Below are positions 28,273 to 40,972 of a stretch of DNA of 64,000 nucleotides, one piece after another (position 1 is the stretch's first letter; every line of letters begins with the position of its first letter). The notes under the pieces are model-generated. The model did no database searches. It saw only the letters and a program-made list of their open reading frames with translations, and was not told the DNA's origin. The DNA lies in NCBI GenBank assembly GCA_029449245.1, contig JANATF010000001.1, forward strand, positions 3,844,001-3,908,000. Reading direction: 5' to 3'. Made by a program: the position numbers and the translations under genes. This DNA comes from Mortierella alpina. Taxonomy: Eukaryota > Mortierellomycota > Mortierellomycetes > Mortierellales > Mortierellaceae.

Positions 28273-31200
28273 ATGCGGCTCAAGGACTCGTCCAGGTACC
28301 TGTGCTTGAGCATCCTGCTCTGCAGGATATCCCTGCTCCTCTTCCTTCTTGCACAGGGAGACACCTCCATGGTCATTTCCAAGTCGCTGCCAAACATCCA
28401 TCCTCTGGCCGAGCTTGCAAGGTTTCCTCCCGCAGCTACCTCAGGCCCTATCCCACCATCAGAGGCATCGCCCTTGGGTAACTCTCTGGATCTGCAGGGC
28501 AGCAACAGCATACCAGCAGTACCTGTTGAGAAGAAGAGGGAGCATCAAAAACGAGCTCTGGACATTCATTCAGAACCTTTTATTCGAATGAACGTACAGG
28601 ACGTTGTCGATGCCAATCTAGTCATTGTCCCTCCAGCTGCCTCTGGCCCTATCCAACCTTCAGGGGAATCACCACCCTCGGGCAACTCTCTGGATCTGCA
28701 AGGCAGCAATAGCGGACCGGCAGTGCCTGTCGAGAAGAAGAGGAAGCATCAAAAACGAGTTCTGGACAATCATTCTGGACCCATTATTCGACCAAACGTA
28801 CCAGACTTTGTCGACGCCAATCTAGCCATCGTCTCCACTCTTGATGGACACCTGCACTGCATCAACAACCGGGATGGCAGTATTCTTTGGACCCGCGGTC
28901 CCCAGACGACCGGTGCAGTCGTTTCCACCAATCGATCTTCGATGCGACCAGAAGCCAGCAACGAACTCTTGGCCCACAGCGTAGGCGGCGCGCCTCGTTT
29001 GGAGGGTCAGTCTGGGAAGCAGAGCACTGAGGACCTGACGTTCATAGTGGAGCCATCCGAGACGCCGCAACTCTATGTGTACTCCAACATCAGCGGTCTG
29101 CAGGTATGGGCTTTTGCGAGCCACAGAAAACTTTGATACCATCACTGCACATCATTTCCTTTGACCCCTGTTTGCCCTGTTTGCCCTGTCTCCGCCCACA
29201 ACCTCCTCCCATTCAAAGTGCCGGATTCCTTGCTTTACCGTCCTGTCCTGTTCTCTTCTTATTATGAAGCACCTGGATCCCCGCAGTGGGGAGTGGGAAT
29301 GGAGCAGCCTCTGCGCTGTAATTTGCAATTACAAAGGGAACGTGTGCTCCTTCGTCCACGTAGCATGATTTCAGTTTGTTCCTCTTTTATATTAGCGCTT
29401 GGGCCTGGCGTTCATCGACTTCTCACTTGTCCCTTGCACCTTTATATTTACGCCAATTCGAGCACTGCCATCTGACCACTACCACCTGCATGACACGGAT
29501 GCTTTTTTTTCTTGCATGGTCTAGCTTGTAGGTCCTCTCGCCCACCTGGTGAACAACTCACCACAGATTCACTCGGACGGGAAACGGATCACCGGTGGCA
29601 AGACAACGAGTCTACTTGAACTCGATATACACACAGGGAACACCACTGACATCTTTAATAAGAAGGATGTGTGCGCTGGACCCGATGGCATCGAACCATC
29701 CAAGCCATTGACCATCATCTTGGGACAAGCAGGTGAGAACCCGTATTTACAACTTGCGAAATACAAGCGACATTTTGCTAGCCCCATTTGGTACCATGAC
29801 ACTGATACTGACTGATACTTGAAATCCTCGATAGAATACTCGCTCAGCATTGTAGATCCTACTTCAGGAGTGAAATGGGAGATCTCTTACAGCGAATACT
29901 TCCCGGCCAAAGAGGTTCCGGACACTCAGAGGGACGTGTCGAGAAAGGTGATTGGCAGCAACCAGGAAGGTGTGCTTGCGCTCGTGAGCTCTGGGCAGAT
30001 TAAATGGAAAAATCGGAAGCTGAACTCGCCCGCCACCGCGGTCTTTGAAGTTCTCAAGAGCACCAGGGGAGCAAGGGAGGATAACACATTTGCACTCGCA
30101 CGGCAAAGGAAACGACTGCAGCCACCAGGTGTACCATGGGCGCACGTAGGAATGCACTCTGGACAGTTGTACGTGCTTTCGCATGAGAACTTTCCATTCT
30201 TGGAGGACGCGGGTGCGGACATGATTCCATGGCACCATCTAGCGATCGACGGCCCAGAGGACCGGGATACGGAGGACAGCCAGGACGGTCCATGGACGAC
30301 ATGTAGACAAGGATTTCCGGAATTCCCTACCTGCATCGTCGGAAATCACCTTATTCAATCGAGGTTCAGACCCGACGGACCCCTGACCGTGAGCGATGGA
30401 AAGGATTCGGAGAATAACAGACCGACCATAGACTACGACAACCGTAGCCGCGAGAGCAGCCAACACAAGACTGAGGATTTGTTCACGGGACGACCTGAAA
30501 TCACGACGAGGACAACGGTAGTCGGTTGGCTGGTGATTATCGTTGGCATCCTGACGGCGATTGTCTACTCAAAGGGTATTGAGTATTTGGTCCGGCCAGT
30601 GGATAACTTTTTGGAAGGGCACAATGTCCAGTTCCGGGTCAAAGGGATAGTCAAGGTGATCAGTTCAGCAGCACCATTTGGCACCAGCTCTGGACTGCCA
30701 GAGTACAGTGAAAGGTCGACCATCGCCTCTGTTCACTCGGACATGGTGCAGCTGAGGGGCAATGCGATTGCGCAGGAGAAGCAGTTGGATATGAACGAGA
30801 AGACGGACAAGAGTAGCAAAAGGACACCACGCCCAAAGACTGCCGAGCAAGACTCCGTGGACGGGAAAACCAATGGTGCCAACGGCGTGGCAGGAGCGGG
30901 TGGCGGTGGCGGACGAAAGAAAAAGAGAGGCGCTGGAGGTAAGGGGCAGAAGGCGGCAGCGGCAGCGGCGGCAGTAGCAGCATCATCAAATACGGAGAAT
31001 ATCCCAGCGCCAGAAGCGAACTCCCAATCGGGACCAGTGCAGTCAGGATCGCCATCATCTGAGGACGACAAAACATACGAATTTGTCGAGAACCCCAGTA
31101 GTTCAGGCTCCGGCTCTGAGGCGATAGCAGTCGCGACAAGCACAGCAATATCGTTGGGTCGGACACCGAACGCGCCTTTACTTAAATCCATCAGTCTCAC

Positions 31201-32938
31201 GGATACAGTGTTGGGCTACGGCAGTCATGGAACAGTGGTCTACAAGGGAAGCTATGACGGACGGGCGGTAGCAGTCAAGAGACTGCTGATCGACTTTTAT
31301 GATGTTGCCTTTCATGAGGTTCGACTCTTGCAGGAGAGTGATGACCACCCGAATGTGGTGCGATATTTCCGCAGTGTAAGTGACCGAGCAATCCTTTGGG
31401 CAAACCGATATCAACCTCGAATCGAATCTTTGTACTGCTGGAAAATGGCATTAAGTTTCTCCACCATTTTTTTTTTTTTTTTGGTATATTTTACTCGGCC
31501 ATTAGGAACAATGCGATCGGTTTTTGTACATTGCTCTGGAACTCTGTTCCGCATCACTGGACGACATTATCGAACGTGGGCACCAGCAACCATTCCGGGA
31601 TCTGTCTGCGACTCTAGAGCCGCAAAAGATATTATACCAAATCATCTCTGGAATTCACCACCTTCACAGTCTGAAGATTGTCCATCGCGACATCAAGCCC
31701 CAGAACATCCTGATTGGCGAACCTAAGCAGAAACCCAAACCGTCTAAATCCGCAGTGGGCTTCTCGACCTCCAGTCTTCCAGCAACACCTTCACCACCAC
31801 CATTGGGCTCTAGTGGCATGATCACGAGCATTGTCCGTGCCAACTCCACACCCTCATCTCTGGCCCAGACTCTGCATCCCGGAAGGGTGCTAATCTCGGA
31901 CTTTGGACTGTGCAGAAAGTTGGAGAATGATCAGTCCAGTTTCCATAACACCACCGCGCATGGCGGGCGAGGCGGTGCCGGTGGCGGAACTATTGGTTGG
32001 CGGGCCCCAGAGTGCCTCTCGGGCTTGGACAATGAAGACGAACTGCTGCAAGCGATGGTGAATGGAGCAGTAGGCGGCAGTGCAGGATCTACGGACGACT
32101 CGACTCAATCCAGCCAAGGTGCAGGCGTAGGAGGCATGAGCGGAAAGGCCAACAGGATGACCAGGGCGATTGATATCTTTTCGGCTGGCTGTGTGTTTTA
32201 TTATGTTTTGACCAACGGCGATCATCCATTCGGGGACCGGTATTCGCGGGAACGGAATATCCTGCTGAACATGCCCAACCTAGAGGGTCTAAACTCGATG
32301 GGTCAAGAGGGTGTGGAGGCCAAGGATCTAATTTCCAAGATGATTGCCCATAACCCTGCAGAACGTCCGGACGCGTTTTCCGTGATGCATCATCCGTACT
32401 TCTGGTCGGCCAACAAGCGATTGATGTTTATGCAGGATTGCTCGGACCGATTTGAGGTGGAGGACCGTGGCGTGTTGGACGCATCGGATCCTCAGCAGAT
32501 GAGTCCGCTGCTGGTTAAATTGGAGCGCAACGCAAAGGAGATTTTGGTCAAGGACTGGTACAAGGTTCTTGACCGGACGCTAGTCGAGAATTTGGGTAAG
32601 TACCGGAAATATGACGGAAACAGTGTCCGCGATCTGCTGCGTGCACTTCGGAACAAGGTAAGCATGATGTATCAATCAACTTTATTGAATACTGCAGTGA
32701 ATGGAAAAAAAAATGGGAGAAAGTAGATGTTTACATATCACTTTGGACTTTGTGCTAGAAACACCATTACCAAGATCTGCCTCCGCATGTCAAGCGGGCA
32801 CTCGGAGATTTGCCGCATGGGTTCTTGAACTATTTTACGTCGCGGTTCCCAAAGCTGATGCTTCACCTGTACTATATTGTGGCGGATGACCCGGCACTGA
32901 GGAACGAAAGCATGTTTAGGCATTACTTTGTAGACTAG
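28273..32938 (+). CDS. IRE1: Unfolded-protein sensor kinase/endoribonuclease IRE1
   Basis: Exons 28273-29103, 29525-29732, 29835-31375, 31506-32657 and 32759-32938 give 1303 residues. A signal peptide (1-28) leads into an ER-lumenal beta-propeller-like region starting [17 protein letters not shown] and containing DGSILWTRG. The transmembrane helix is at about 574-592. The cytosolic kinase has P-loop GYGSHGTV (about 808-814), VAVK lysine (828), HRDIKPQN (from 920), DFG (992-994) and WRAPE. The KEN RNase domain ends the protein; [14 protein letters not shown] and RNKKHHY carry the tyrosine, arginine, asparagine and histidine known as catalytic in IRE1. The family splices HAC1/XBP1-type mRNA. 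Unusual features are a 68-residue tandem duplication before the lumenal domain and a Ser/Pro-rich insert of about 55 residues between the catalytic loop and DFG. A start at the earlier in-frame TTG was rejected. Confidence 0.96.
28426..28833 (+). repeat. 204-bp in-frame tandem duplication inside IRE1
   Basis: Two copies of a 68-codon segment (residues about 52-119 and 120-187). TCTGCA of the shared block starts at 28491 and 28695, exactly 204 bp apart. Shared peptide blocks are [20 protein letters not shown] and HQKR, ending in VDANL.IV, which is the first strand of the lumenal domain. Confidence 0.9.
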
Positions 32939-33056
32939 GAGGATCAGGTCTCTTTTTTGGAAGGCAGAAAAGTGCTTTAAAGTAATGTTATGACAGAGAT
33001 GCAAGCAAAAAACGATGAAAAACTACGAAGGGGGTAATTGTCTGACTGCGAGGGTT

Positions 33057-35071
33057 TTATGCAGATGGATAATGGTTCAGGCGGTAGAGCAGGACCTTGC
33101 CCTTGTCGTTTCCAATGGCCAGGTATCCGCTCCTTGGTGAGAAGCTCAGGCAGGTCACATAGGACAGTGGTGTGCCCTTGGTGGGCCAGTTGGGGAAGAC
33201 TTTGAGCGAAGGGATATGGACCAGACGGAGTTGGTCCTTGCGGCCCTTGGAGGAGATGGCCAGGATCTGAGAGTCGTGGTTGAAACGCATGGTGTGAATC
33301 GAGGTTGTCAGATTGCCAATGGCGCGGAGTGCCTTGGGGTTTTTGCTTGACAGACATGTACGGTCGTAGACGTTGACAATACCACTCTTTGATCTATGAA
33401 ATCGAGCGCCTGAAGGGTTAGTCCTTTTTTCATCCCGCCTGCCATTTTTGCAAAAGACAAACCAAAATCGAACGCAATACGTACCCGACAGCAAAGAACT
33501 TGTCGTTGGGCGAGACCGCTATACACGTTGGCTTGAATCCACCCTCGTCCAAGAACCGATGCAGACACTTGCCTGAGCTGACCTCCCACTGATAGATCTC
33601 AGTATCGCCTCCTACCGAGTACAGGTAATTGCTATCGGAGGACCAGGCTACTGCTCTGACATTTCCGTTCATCTTGAGGTTCTTGACCCATTGCCTCGTG
33701 TTGGTGGCCACCAGGATGATATAACCATCACGACCCAAGAACGCGATCCATTGACCACAAGGCGAAAGTGCAAACTTTTCAAGACTCTTTTCCTGTCGTC
33801 CATAGATGCCGTGACTCTTGTCGACTTTTCCTGCCTCGATGTCGTACGAGTAAAAGTACTTGCGTCGTCCTGAAGCAATGACCTCCTTGCCCGTGGCCGA
33901 AAACGCGGCCTTGTAGATGGGCATATCCTTGTAAAAGACCGACTGGACCAACTGGTTGAGCTTTCCATCCACCTGGAAGAGGCGCAATGTCCGGTCGAAG
34001 CCTGCAGTGAGAAGCATCTGAGAGTTGGGGTGGAACTCGACGGACTGGACCACGGCTTTGGAGTAGGCCATCTGGTTGGCGTTTTTGACACGTGTGACAG
34101 AAAGCGATTCGGAGGAGAGGATTCGGAGCTTTGTAGATGATTCGAGGTAGCCCTTACTGTTCATCAAGAGCGAGATGGTGTTGTCCTCGTGTTCTGCCTC
34201 CTCATCCGAGTACTCAGAGTCGGATCCTGCTCCTAATGCCGTTGTGCGACGACGCTTCTTGGATCCTGCGGGCTGTGCCCAACTTGGGACAGGGTGCACC
34301 TTCTCGAACCTGGTTTTTTTTTTTCAAGAACACACCGGGGCGATAGTGAGTTACTAGACATAACGTTGCACGTATCCATACGTGACACCCTGTTTGCTTT
34401 TTTTTGGACCAAACTTACTGTCTTCTGAGCCTTTGCTCATAGTCCACACCGTTCACAACATCTTCGTTCTCCTCCTTTCGAAGTTTCTTCAACCGGTTGA
34501 CAGACTTTAGTGAGATGGCCAAGGTCTTGTCGTCCTCGTCCACCCATGCTGGTTTTCCACCATATGTTAGAACAAGTCGGGCCGTCTCGTTGTCCGAAGT
34601 CTCTGCGCTCTCCTGATCCGATCCATCGTGCTCATCATCGTCTTCGGATCCCATATCTGCGTCCTCGTCAATCTCGTCTCTGTGCACAGGGGGTGTTGGG
34701 CCCTCGTCAATGAAGAACAGATCGGATCCTTCTGCACCCTGTCCACCCTCCCGCTCATCATCATCTCCCAGTGCTGCCTCATAATCAAACTCGTCCAACG
34801 CATCGCCTTCTTCGTCACTGCTGAGTTCGTGTCCTGCCCTTGCGAGGGTCTCGCCAATTAAATCTTCATTGTCGCCAAAGATCAGGTTCTCGAGCTCGAC
34901 TTCCGACTTTTCCTTGGGCTTCAACGAGTCCTCGTCGTCGTTATCGTTGTTGGTGTTGTCGGTGGGAGTGAGACGACCCTGTTTGTGAATAGAGCGGGTT
35001 CCTGACAGACTGGTGATGGGACGCACATCAGCTCCTTTGGGGTTTTGTCTGCTCTTCTTCTTGGGTGCCAT
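33057..35071 (-). CDS. UTP18: U3 snoRNP-associated WD40 protein UTP18
   Basis: Minus-strand exons 35071-34419, 34309-33485 and 33393-33057 give 604 residues. I chose the start MAPKKKSRQNP at 35071; an upstream Met in the same frame would prefix a Phe-rich run and is unlikely. The N-terminal third is acidic and disordered with LENLIFGD (family-typical). After FEKVHPVPSWA come WD-type repeats, including VEFHPNSQMLLTAGFDRTLRLFQVDG, KYFYSYDIEAGKVD and FALSPCGQWIAFLGRDG. The last blade is split by intron 2 and ends GNDKGKVLLYRLNHY. In the family it belongs to the small-subunit processome (t-UTP/UTPB-associated) and acts in nucleolar 18S processing. Its stop is 118 bp from the IRE1 stop, so the 3' UTRs probably overlap. 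Confidence 0.94.
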
Positions 35072-35659
35072 GCTGTAAAAGACAAGAGAGAGAAAGAGAG
35101 AAAGAGAGAGCGAGCGATAGATAGAGGGATAAAGGAGTTGGGTGGAGTGTGCAGGTTGCTGGACGAGCAGATGCAGAGTGAATGCCTGCACTTTGTGTCT
35201 GAGCACAGAAAAAAAAGAAAAAAAAAAAAAAAAAGATGTAAACATCACAGCTCAAAGCCACAATACCCTCTTTTCTCTTTCTGGCGCCACCAAGCAATTC
35301 AAACAGACAGCGAGGCAGCTACGGTAAGGTGAGAGCAAAAGGGTATATATACTTTATGGATCCACATATATGTATGAACTAATGGTAGCGAAGAGATCAA
35401 AGAAAGAAAGAAAGAAAGAAGAGTAAAAGCAACTAGCACAGGAATACACGGGTTGAAAGAGAGAACGCAAGTAAGCCATGTCCAGCATGGGTGCAGAAAG
35501 GGGAGAAGGGAAAGAAAGAGACAACGGATTCTTTTTTTTTTCCCTTGTTTTTTTCGGTCTTCAGAACACAAAGGCAGCAAAAGGACAGAGAAACAGAAAT
35601 ACAAAAAGCGGCTGGTCTGGATCTATCAGCTAAGAGGCAACAAAAGGCACTTGGATGCC
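35072..35659. other. Region between UTP18 start and the upstream minus-strand gene
   Basis: UTP18 leader/promoter with GAGA-type runs (35085-35115), an A15-type run near 35218-35235 and GAAA iterations near 35400-35420. No gene is seen. Confidence 0.5.
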
Positions 35660-38131
35660 TCAATTGACAAGAACTAAGGTGTAAGAGAACAAGAGAACAA
35701 GAGACGAGAGCATTCAAGGTCAGTCCACCAGCGACGGAACCATCGAAATCAACATTTCCATCCGAAAACGTATCTTACCTCCAATGTCAGTTGCTCGTTC
35801 AGGGCGTGAGCGATCCAGCTGGTACCGAGATGACTTTTCCTCCTCTGCCTCGTCCGCCGCACACTCGTTGCTGATCTGTTGACGCATCGGTGACTTTGAA
35901 TGACCCTCAGCAGCCATCCGCTCTTCGTTTGCTGAGACTGGACCCTCTTCGCCGGACAATGATGGCAATGGGGACATGGATCCCGATCGCACAGAACCTG
36001 GATGCCCTCTCTCGCCCTTCGCCAAGGGTGACCTCGACGGTGAAATCGGTGAGCGCGAGAGTGGACGGGAACCCTCCTGCTTGACATCAACTGCGCGAGT
36101 GGACGGACTAGTCGTGGTGGTGGTGATAGTGGTGGTAGTGGTGGTGGTGGAACCATTCCTCAACTTTGGAGCAACAGCTGTCGTGGCCAAGTTGGGTGAG
36201 GCTGCAGATCTCGGTGTTGGGAACCCATCCATAGCCCTCTTCAGACGCTCGGGTGAGCCGCTGTTCTGAGAATAGGCCTTACGACGGGCACTGAAGTCTG
36301 CACTTGTCTTCTTGTGCAGATGCTGGTGCTGCTGTTGCTGCTGCTCTCTCTGCTGTTGGCTTTGACCTGCGTTGCGAAGGACTTTGGCACGAACTGCATC
36401 CATGACTGCATCGTGATGGATCGATTTTCGCTTGAGGGTTTGACCGGGCGCAGGTGAGAGGGCCGACGTGGGCGAGACATGGTCATCCTTGGGCGTCAAG
36501 GGCGGTGGTATATGCGATTGATAGTCCATGTTGGTCACAGGCGAAGATTGGGCAGAGTTGGAGAGTCCTGGCAGCGCATAGTGTCTACTCGAAGGTGTTT
36601 TGTTGCCGTTGGGACCGGCCTGTTGCTTTGGATAGCTTTGCCTCACTGCAGTGTTGATTTTGAGCGACGGAGGCCGACCTTGTGGGTTTGGCTGCATATG
36701 CGCTTGTGTCTGCTCCTTGTACGACGGATGTGTCACACCATGTTTTACGCTTGCATGATCGCGAGGCGAGGGTTGTTCCTGGTTGTCCTGGACGTTGCTC
36801 ATGAGATCGTGGTGGGAATGGCGCCCGTACTGTGGGCGAGAGCCATCTTGTGCTGAACCAGAGGGTGGAGGATATGACTGGTAGCCAGCATTGTTGTAAG
36901 ATGCTGCGGACACAGGTGTAGTCGAGGAGTAATGGGCACGTTTTGAACTGGCTGATTCACTCTCATTGATGGCATATGGACGTCCTTTAAAGAAAAAAAG
37001 GTATTGGATCAAGCACATTCTCCACGTTAGTACACGGTCTCTCTTTTTTTATGAGGGTAGCTACTGGGTAGGATGGGAACGGGGAACCCTCTGGGCTGAA
37101 AGACCTAAAAAATAATAATAAAGGGATTGCAGTCGACTCGACGAAACGCTCGTTCACGCCCTAAACTTTGTTTTTTTTAGAGAAATCTGCTAACGCACTG
37201 CCACCCTTGTGCGAGAGATTGAAAATGCATAGTGACAACAATGTATAGGGGTATTCCAGGAGGAGGAGAGATGGACAAGAGATGGAAAAACCCAGCGAGG
37301 AAAGAGCAAATACGAGTTGGTTGGGAGAACAAGTGGGAAAGCTGAGCATGCTACAGCCATCGTTCGCCCCGCTCCCCCCATCCCCCTCCCCTTTTCTCGC
37401 CTTTATCCTTCTGCGTTGACTGCGTGACACTCTACCATGAAAAAAAAAGAACTCGAGGTTGGTGTGTCTATCGTAGTAGGTTATGGGTGTACGCACCTGC
37501 TGGGGGTGATCCTCGACGCTTCTCCAGTGCCAACTCCAGGTCCAATTGCTTGGACCTCAACTTGATCTGCTCGGTCTTGTACCGCTCCTCCTCGGCCTTT
37601 CGCTAAAAGGCATTGGGGTACAAGTATAGTGTTTTTGTAAGAACAACGGCGAAACAGGATCATGGGGACCCGATGCCTCTCAATTGCCAGTAAACGAGAT
37701 GAACACTTGCGCGCTATATTTACCTCGTCCTCCTTTGCCTTGGCGTTCAAAATGGACACCAAAAAGTCCTTGTGTGCATCCTGATAACGGTCAAGGATAT
37801 CTGCTACAGACAGATTCGGGTAGGATGTAGAGGAGGGTGATGACGACGTAGATGGTTGGCGTGGGTGATGGTGCAGACTGCTGTGGAAGCTAGGGAAAGC
37901 ACGGTGGCCTTCGATGACTCCTGCAGACAAAGGACCTTGGATCTCCTGACTGTAGTTCTGATAAACCCTCTGAGTCTGGGACGAGTGATGGTGAGGTTTG
38001 AACTGCTGCGCCTGCTGATGCTGGTGAGAGGAAGATAATTGTTGGCGATGGTGCTGGTGCTGGTGCTGGTGTTGGTGGGTATGGAGCCTCTGGGAAGACG
38101 GATGAGGCGAGTGGTCTGGATGGTCCACCAT
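35660..38131 (-). CDS. Low-complexity coiled-coil protein, function unknown
   Basis: Minus-strand exons 38131-37724, 37602-37497, 36984-35779 and a 14-nt last exon 35673-35660 give 577 residues. If the last intron is not removed, the frame reads on to a stop at 35720 (592 residues); the in-frame GAG|GTAAGAT donor and the pyrimidine-rich CACCTTAG acceptor favour splicing. I do not recognise it. Residues 1-100 are His/Gln/Ser-rich. A compact helical block at about 108-165 (SVADILDRYQDAHKDFLVSI, then a highly charged coiled coil RKAEEERYKTEQIKLRSKQL) spans intron 1 and is the only part that looks folded. The rest is Ser/Pro/Gln-rich with a poly-Thr stretch and many Ser-Pro sites. A nuclear regulatory or scaffold role is only a guess. 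It lies upstream of UTP18 on the same strand. Confidence 0.7.
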
Positions 38132-39824
38132 GCTGGCTAGGGTATATTTTTCAGCTGCATAGTAGAAGTATAGAGCCGTGAGCAAAAAAAACAGATACAT
38201 GATAGAGGTCCGCCAATGGCTCACGCTCTCGCACTCTCGCACTCTTGCATTCGCACCTCTTTAGCAAATTAGCGTTCCGAATGAGGAACCAACACGAGCC
38301 AGCGCCTACCTTATTTACGGAGGTGTGCGAGGTTTTGGATCTTTATGAAGCAACTTAAGTAGCAGCAGGGGTGATCATATGTAGGAGAGTGTTCCGTGCG
38401 ACCTTGGTGGAAGGGATGAGGTGGATCGGATGCGGAGATCACTGCAGCATGTACGCACGACTGAGTGATGAGCAGCAATGACTGTGAGAGAAGAGGCGTG
38501 CGAGCAGGAGGAGGAGAATGAGGACGAGCAGGAGGACGGAAGGGAACGATGAAGGGAGTGTGAGGATGCAGTGGCCATGCGACAAAACAAACAAATCAAG
38601 GAAAGAAGAGAAGAGAAGAGAAGAGGTGTGAAAAAAAAAAAAAGAAAAAAAAAGGGTTTCGCGAGAAGGGGGGCCTGAAGCATGGGCGGACAAAACACAA
38701 CAAATCCATGTTCCACATTCATGTATCCGCTTTGATACCATAAGCACACACACTCTCTCTGTGGGCTTGCCTTGCATGCGCCCTCGAAAGTGGGCTGGCA
38801 TCGAGGGCGCACGCTCTGGGTCCCTTTTTGTGCTCGTCTTTGGTCTTGATCTGCCGCTACCTCGTCTCTCCGGGATCACGGCGCCATCTCACCATTGAAC
38901 AGAGGAAACACATCGAGGCCTGCGGTGTAGTGTACATGTACTTTGGTAGATCAACGAGCGACTACGAAACAAGGTCATCTCCCTGCCTCCAAATCCGTCC
39001 CTTCCTTCTTCATCCTCTTCCTCCAGCGTTTCATGATGGTCAGGAACGTGGAACCCTGATACGAAACTACTCAGGACCGGCAGATAGCGGGCTGCTAAGA
39101 TTTCGATGGCTCTTTTGTGGATGGCTGGTTGGTTTCGTGAATCATGCAACGACGACTCGTAATAATTAAATGCAATTACCGCTGATGAACGTGAAAGCGA
39201 GAGCAATTCAGGGCTCAGATTAAACGACCCAATTCGACTGTACTCCACTCGTTGCCCTCACGTAAAAGATGACCTGCGGAATGTGTCAACAAAGTATTAT
39301 CCGGGAGTGGGGCCCACGCCAGTTTACTTGACCGAAACAATGTGTCCTGGCTGCACTAAACGTCTTGTAGCCCCTAGCAACTCAAAGAGGAATTATCGGG
39401 TTTTCATGTCATTGCTGAACCGAAGCAGTAGCACGCAACCTAGGTGGGCCGAGGACGAGGTTTCGGAAAGATATATTGCTGGTGTGTTTATTCACGTTTG
39501 ATGACAATACATGATACACTTTACGGCGGTGTGATGGAATCCTTCTTCGACAAAGCCAACGCCTGCCATAACACAGTAGACAAAGAGGAGGCCACTGCCA
39601 ACTTTCTTGGTATTATCACAAAAACAGATATTTCATATGTCAAGATTCTAACATCCTTCTTCTAGAAAGTGTAGCAGAGTGGCGAAAATATGGGTCCTCG
39701 CTCCATCTACCTTGTATTCTCACGATGGCCGTGGAAACAGGTGCTTTGGAAGCAAGCAGGACGAGCAAAAGAACTCGGGATATGATCAAGCTTGAGATCG
39801 GCAGAAAAATTGGCAAAAAAAAAC
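38132..39824. other. Gene-free region before tRNA-Ala
   Basis: Promoter side of the preceding minus-strand gene, with GAGGA/GAAGA-rich sequence at 38490-38660 and A-rich runs. Open frames at 38828-39665 are short and without domain. No gene is supported. Confidence 0.5.
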
Positions 39825-39896
39825 TGGAGCAGTAGGGGATTGAACCCTAGGCCTCTCGCATGCAAAGCGAGCGCTCTACCACTGAGCTACAACCCC
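39825..39896 (-). tRNA. tRNA-Ala (anticodon UGC)
   Basis: The minus strand folds as a 72-nt cloverleaf without an intron: acceptor GGGGTTG/CTGCTCC, D stem GCTC/GAGC, anticodon stem CTCGC/GCGAG with loop TTTGCAT (anticodon TGC), five-base variable loop, T stem TAGGG/CCCTA with loop TTCAATC, discriminator A. G3-C70, the major alanine identity pair, is not the usual G-U in the standard place: I read G3-T70, which as G-U is the expected alanine determinant. One acceptor pair (T6-T67) is mismatched and T5-G68 is a wobble, so slight decay is possible. Confidence 0.9.
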
Positions 39897-40741
39897 ATTC
39901 ACTTGCAAAGCCACCAAAATAAGCAGTATTTAAATTGTTGGATCAAATCATGCACTTAAAAGAGTCCGTATGCACTTATGGAGATATTCGTGCATATATG
40001 GAGCGTTTGCGGATCAACGGTCGGATCGCTCTTTTTTTTTGGGGGGGTTTTCCGTTAGACACGCTGATGAGGCGTGGCAATAGTCGCGCGCGCCTGAGGG
40101 GTTGGAACCCAGGGAACGTGACTTGTCTTATGATGACTAGGACTCGATCCAAGGAGGATGGGATGGATGGTAGATCTTTGCCAGGTAGTTCTTAAGATTC
40201 GTAGTGTCAATCGACTTGAGAGGCATATTGTTATTAAAAAAAAAAATAGGTTATTTTGTAGCAGGAGGTTCGGTACGGCTGCGGTAGGAGCCAAGCGCAT
40301 ACATGTATCAAATAAAATGTCGCAAGGGGCATGTTGGAAACAAGGAATCCAGCCTGACTAGCCTCCAGATATTTTTAACAGCTCCAGCAGTTCATGTGCC
40401 TGCGTTACGAGAGACATAAGTTTGAAATTAAAAAAAAAAACAACATCTGGGGTTATAGACATGGAGGGTTACCAGCTGGCGCACGCAGGCGCGCCAGTAA
40501 TGGAGGAGCTGCGATTGCGGTTCACAAGGTCGTGATATTAGCACCGTAGAACGTTTTTATGGTATTCCTCTAGTCGCGGAAAATAGTGTCTGTTTTTTCC
40601 AAATCGAAGGTGAACAGGCCTGCTACCCACCTTCACACTGTAGTTGCCAATTGCACGTTCTCCACTCGATCCAGCTCATGGTTGCATGATTGTTCGCGTG
40701 CGCATCTGAAGAATGTTTCGACCGACGTGATTCTGCAATGA
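39897..40741. other. Gene-free region after tRNA-Ala
   Basis: AT-rich flank with short A runs; nothing coding recognised. Confidence 0.4.
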
Positions 40742-40972
40742 AGATAATCTGACAGTAGTGTCAGAATATCTCAAAAGTTCGGAAAAAACAACTTGAAATG
40801 ACATTGCCAAAAGATAGAGTGACATGCCAAGATGTCATTTTATCTTTTGGGCCGCAAGATAATTTGAATGTCAGTCTAGCATCCAGAAAGAAAGATAAAG
40901 TGACATTACCACTCTTGCTGCCATGTCATATTATCCTTTGAGATCCAGGCTATTATGACATTGAATATCAGA
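40742..40972. repeat. TGACAT/GATA hairpin element, copy A
   Basis: A chain of imperfect palindromes. Examples are TCTGAC...GTCAGAATATC at the start, GATAGAGTGACAT paired with ATGTCATTTTATC around 40820-40857, and GATAAAGTGACAT with ATGTCATATTATC around 40905-40940. The same order of palindromes recurs at 46140-46395, so this is a dispersed repeat. No coding potential. Confidence 0.8.

Noticed and set aside
34415-35248. Longer UTP18 start upstream of MAPKKK
   Set aside because: It would add a Phe-rich segment from A-rich leader sequence; the family N-terminus and the Lys-rich start favour 35071.
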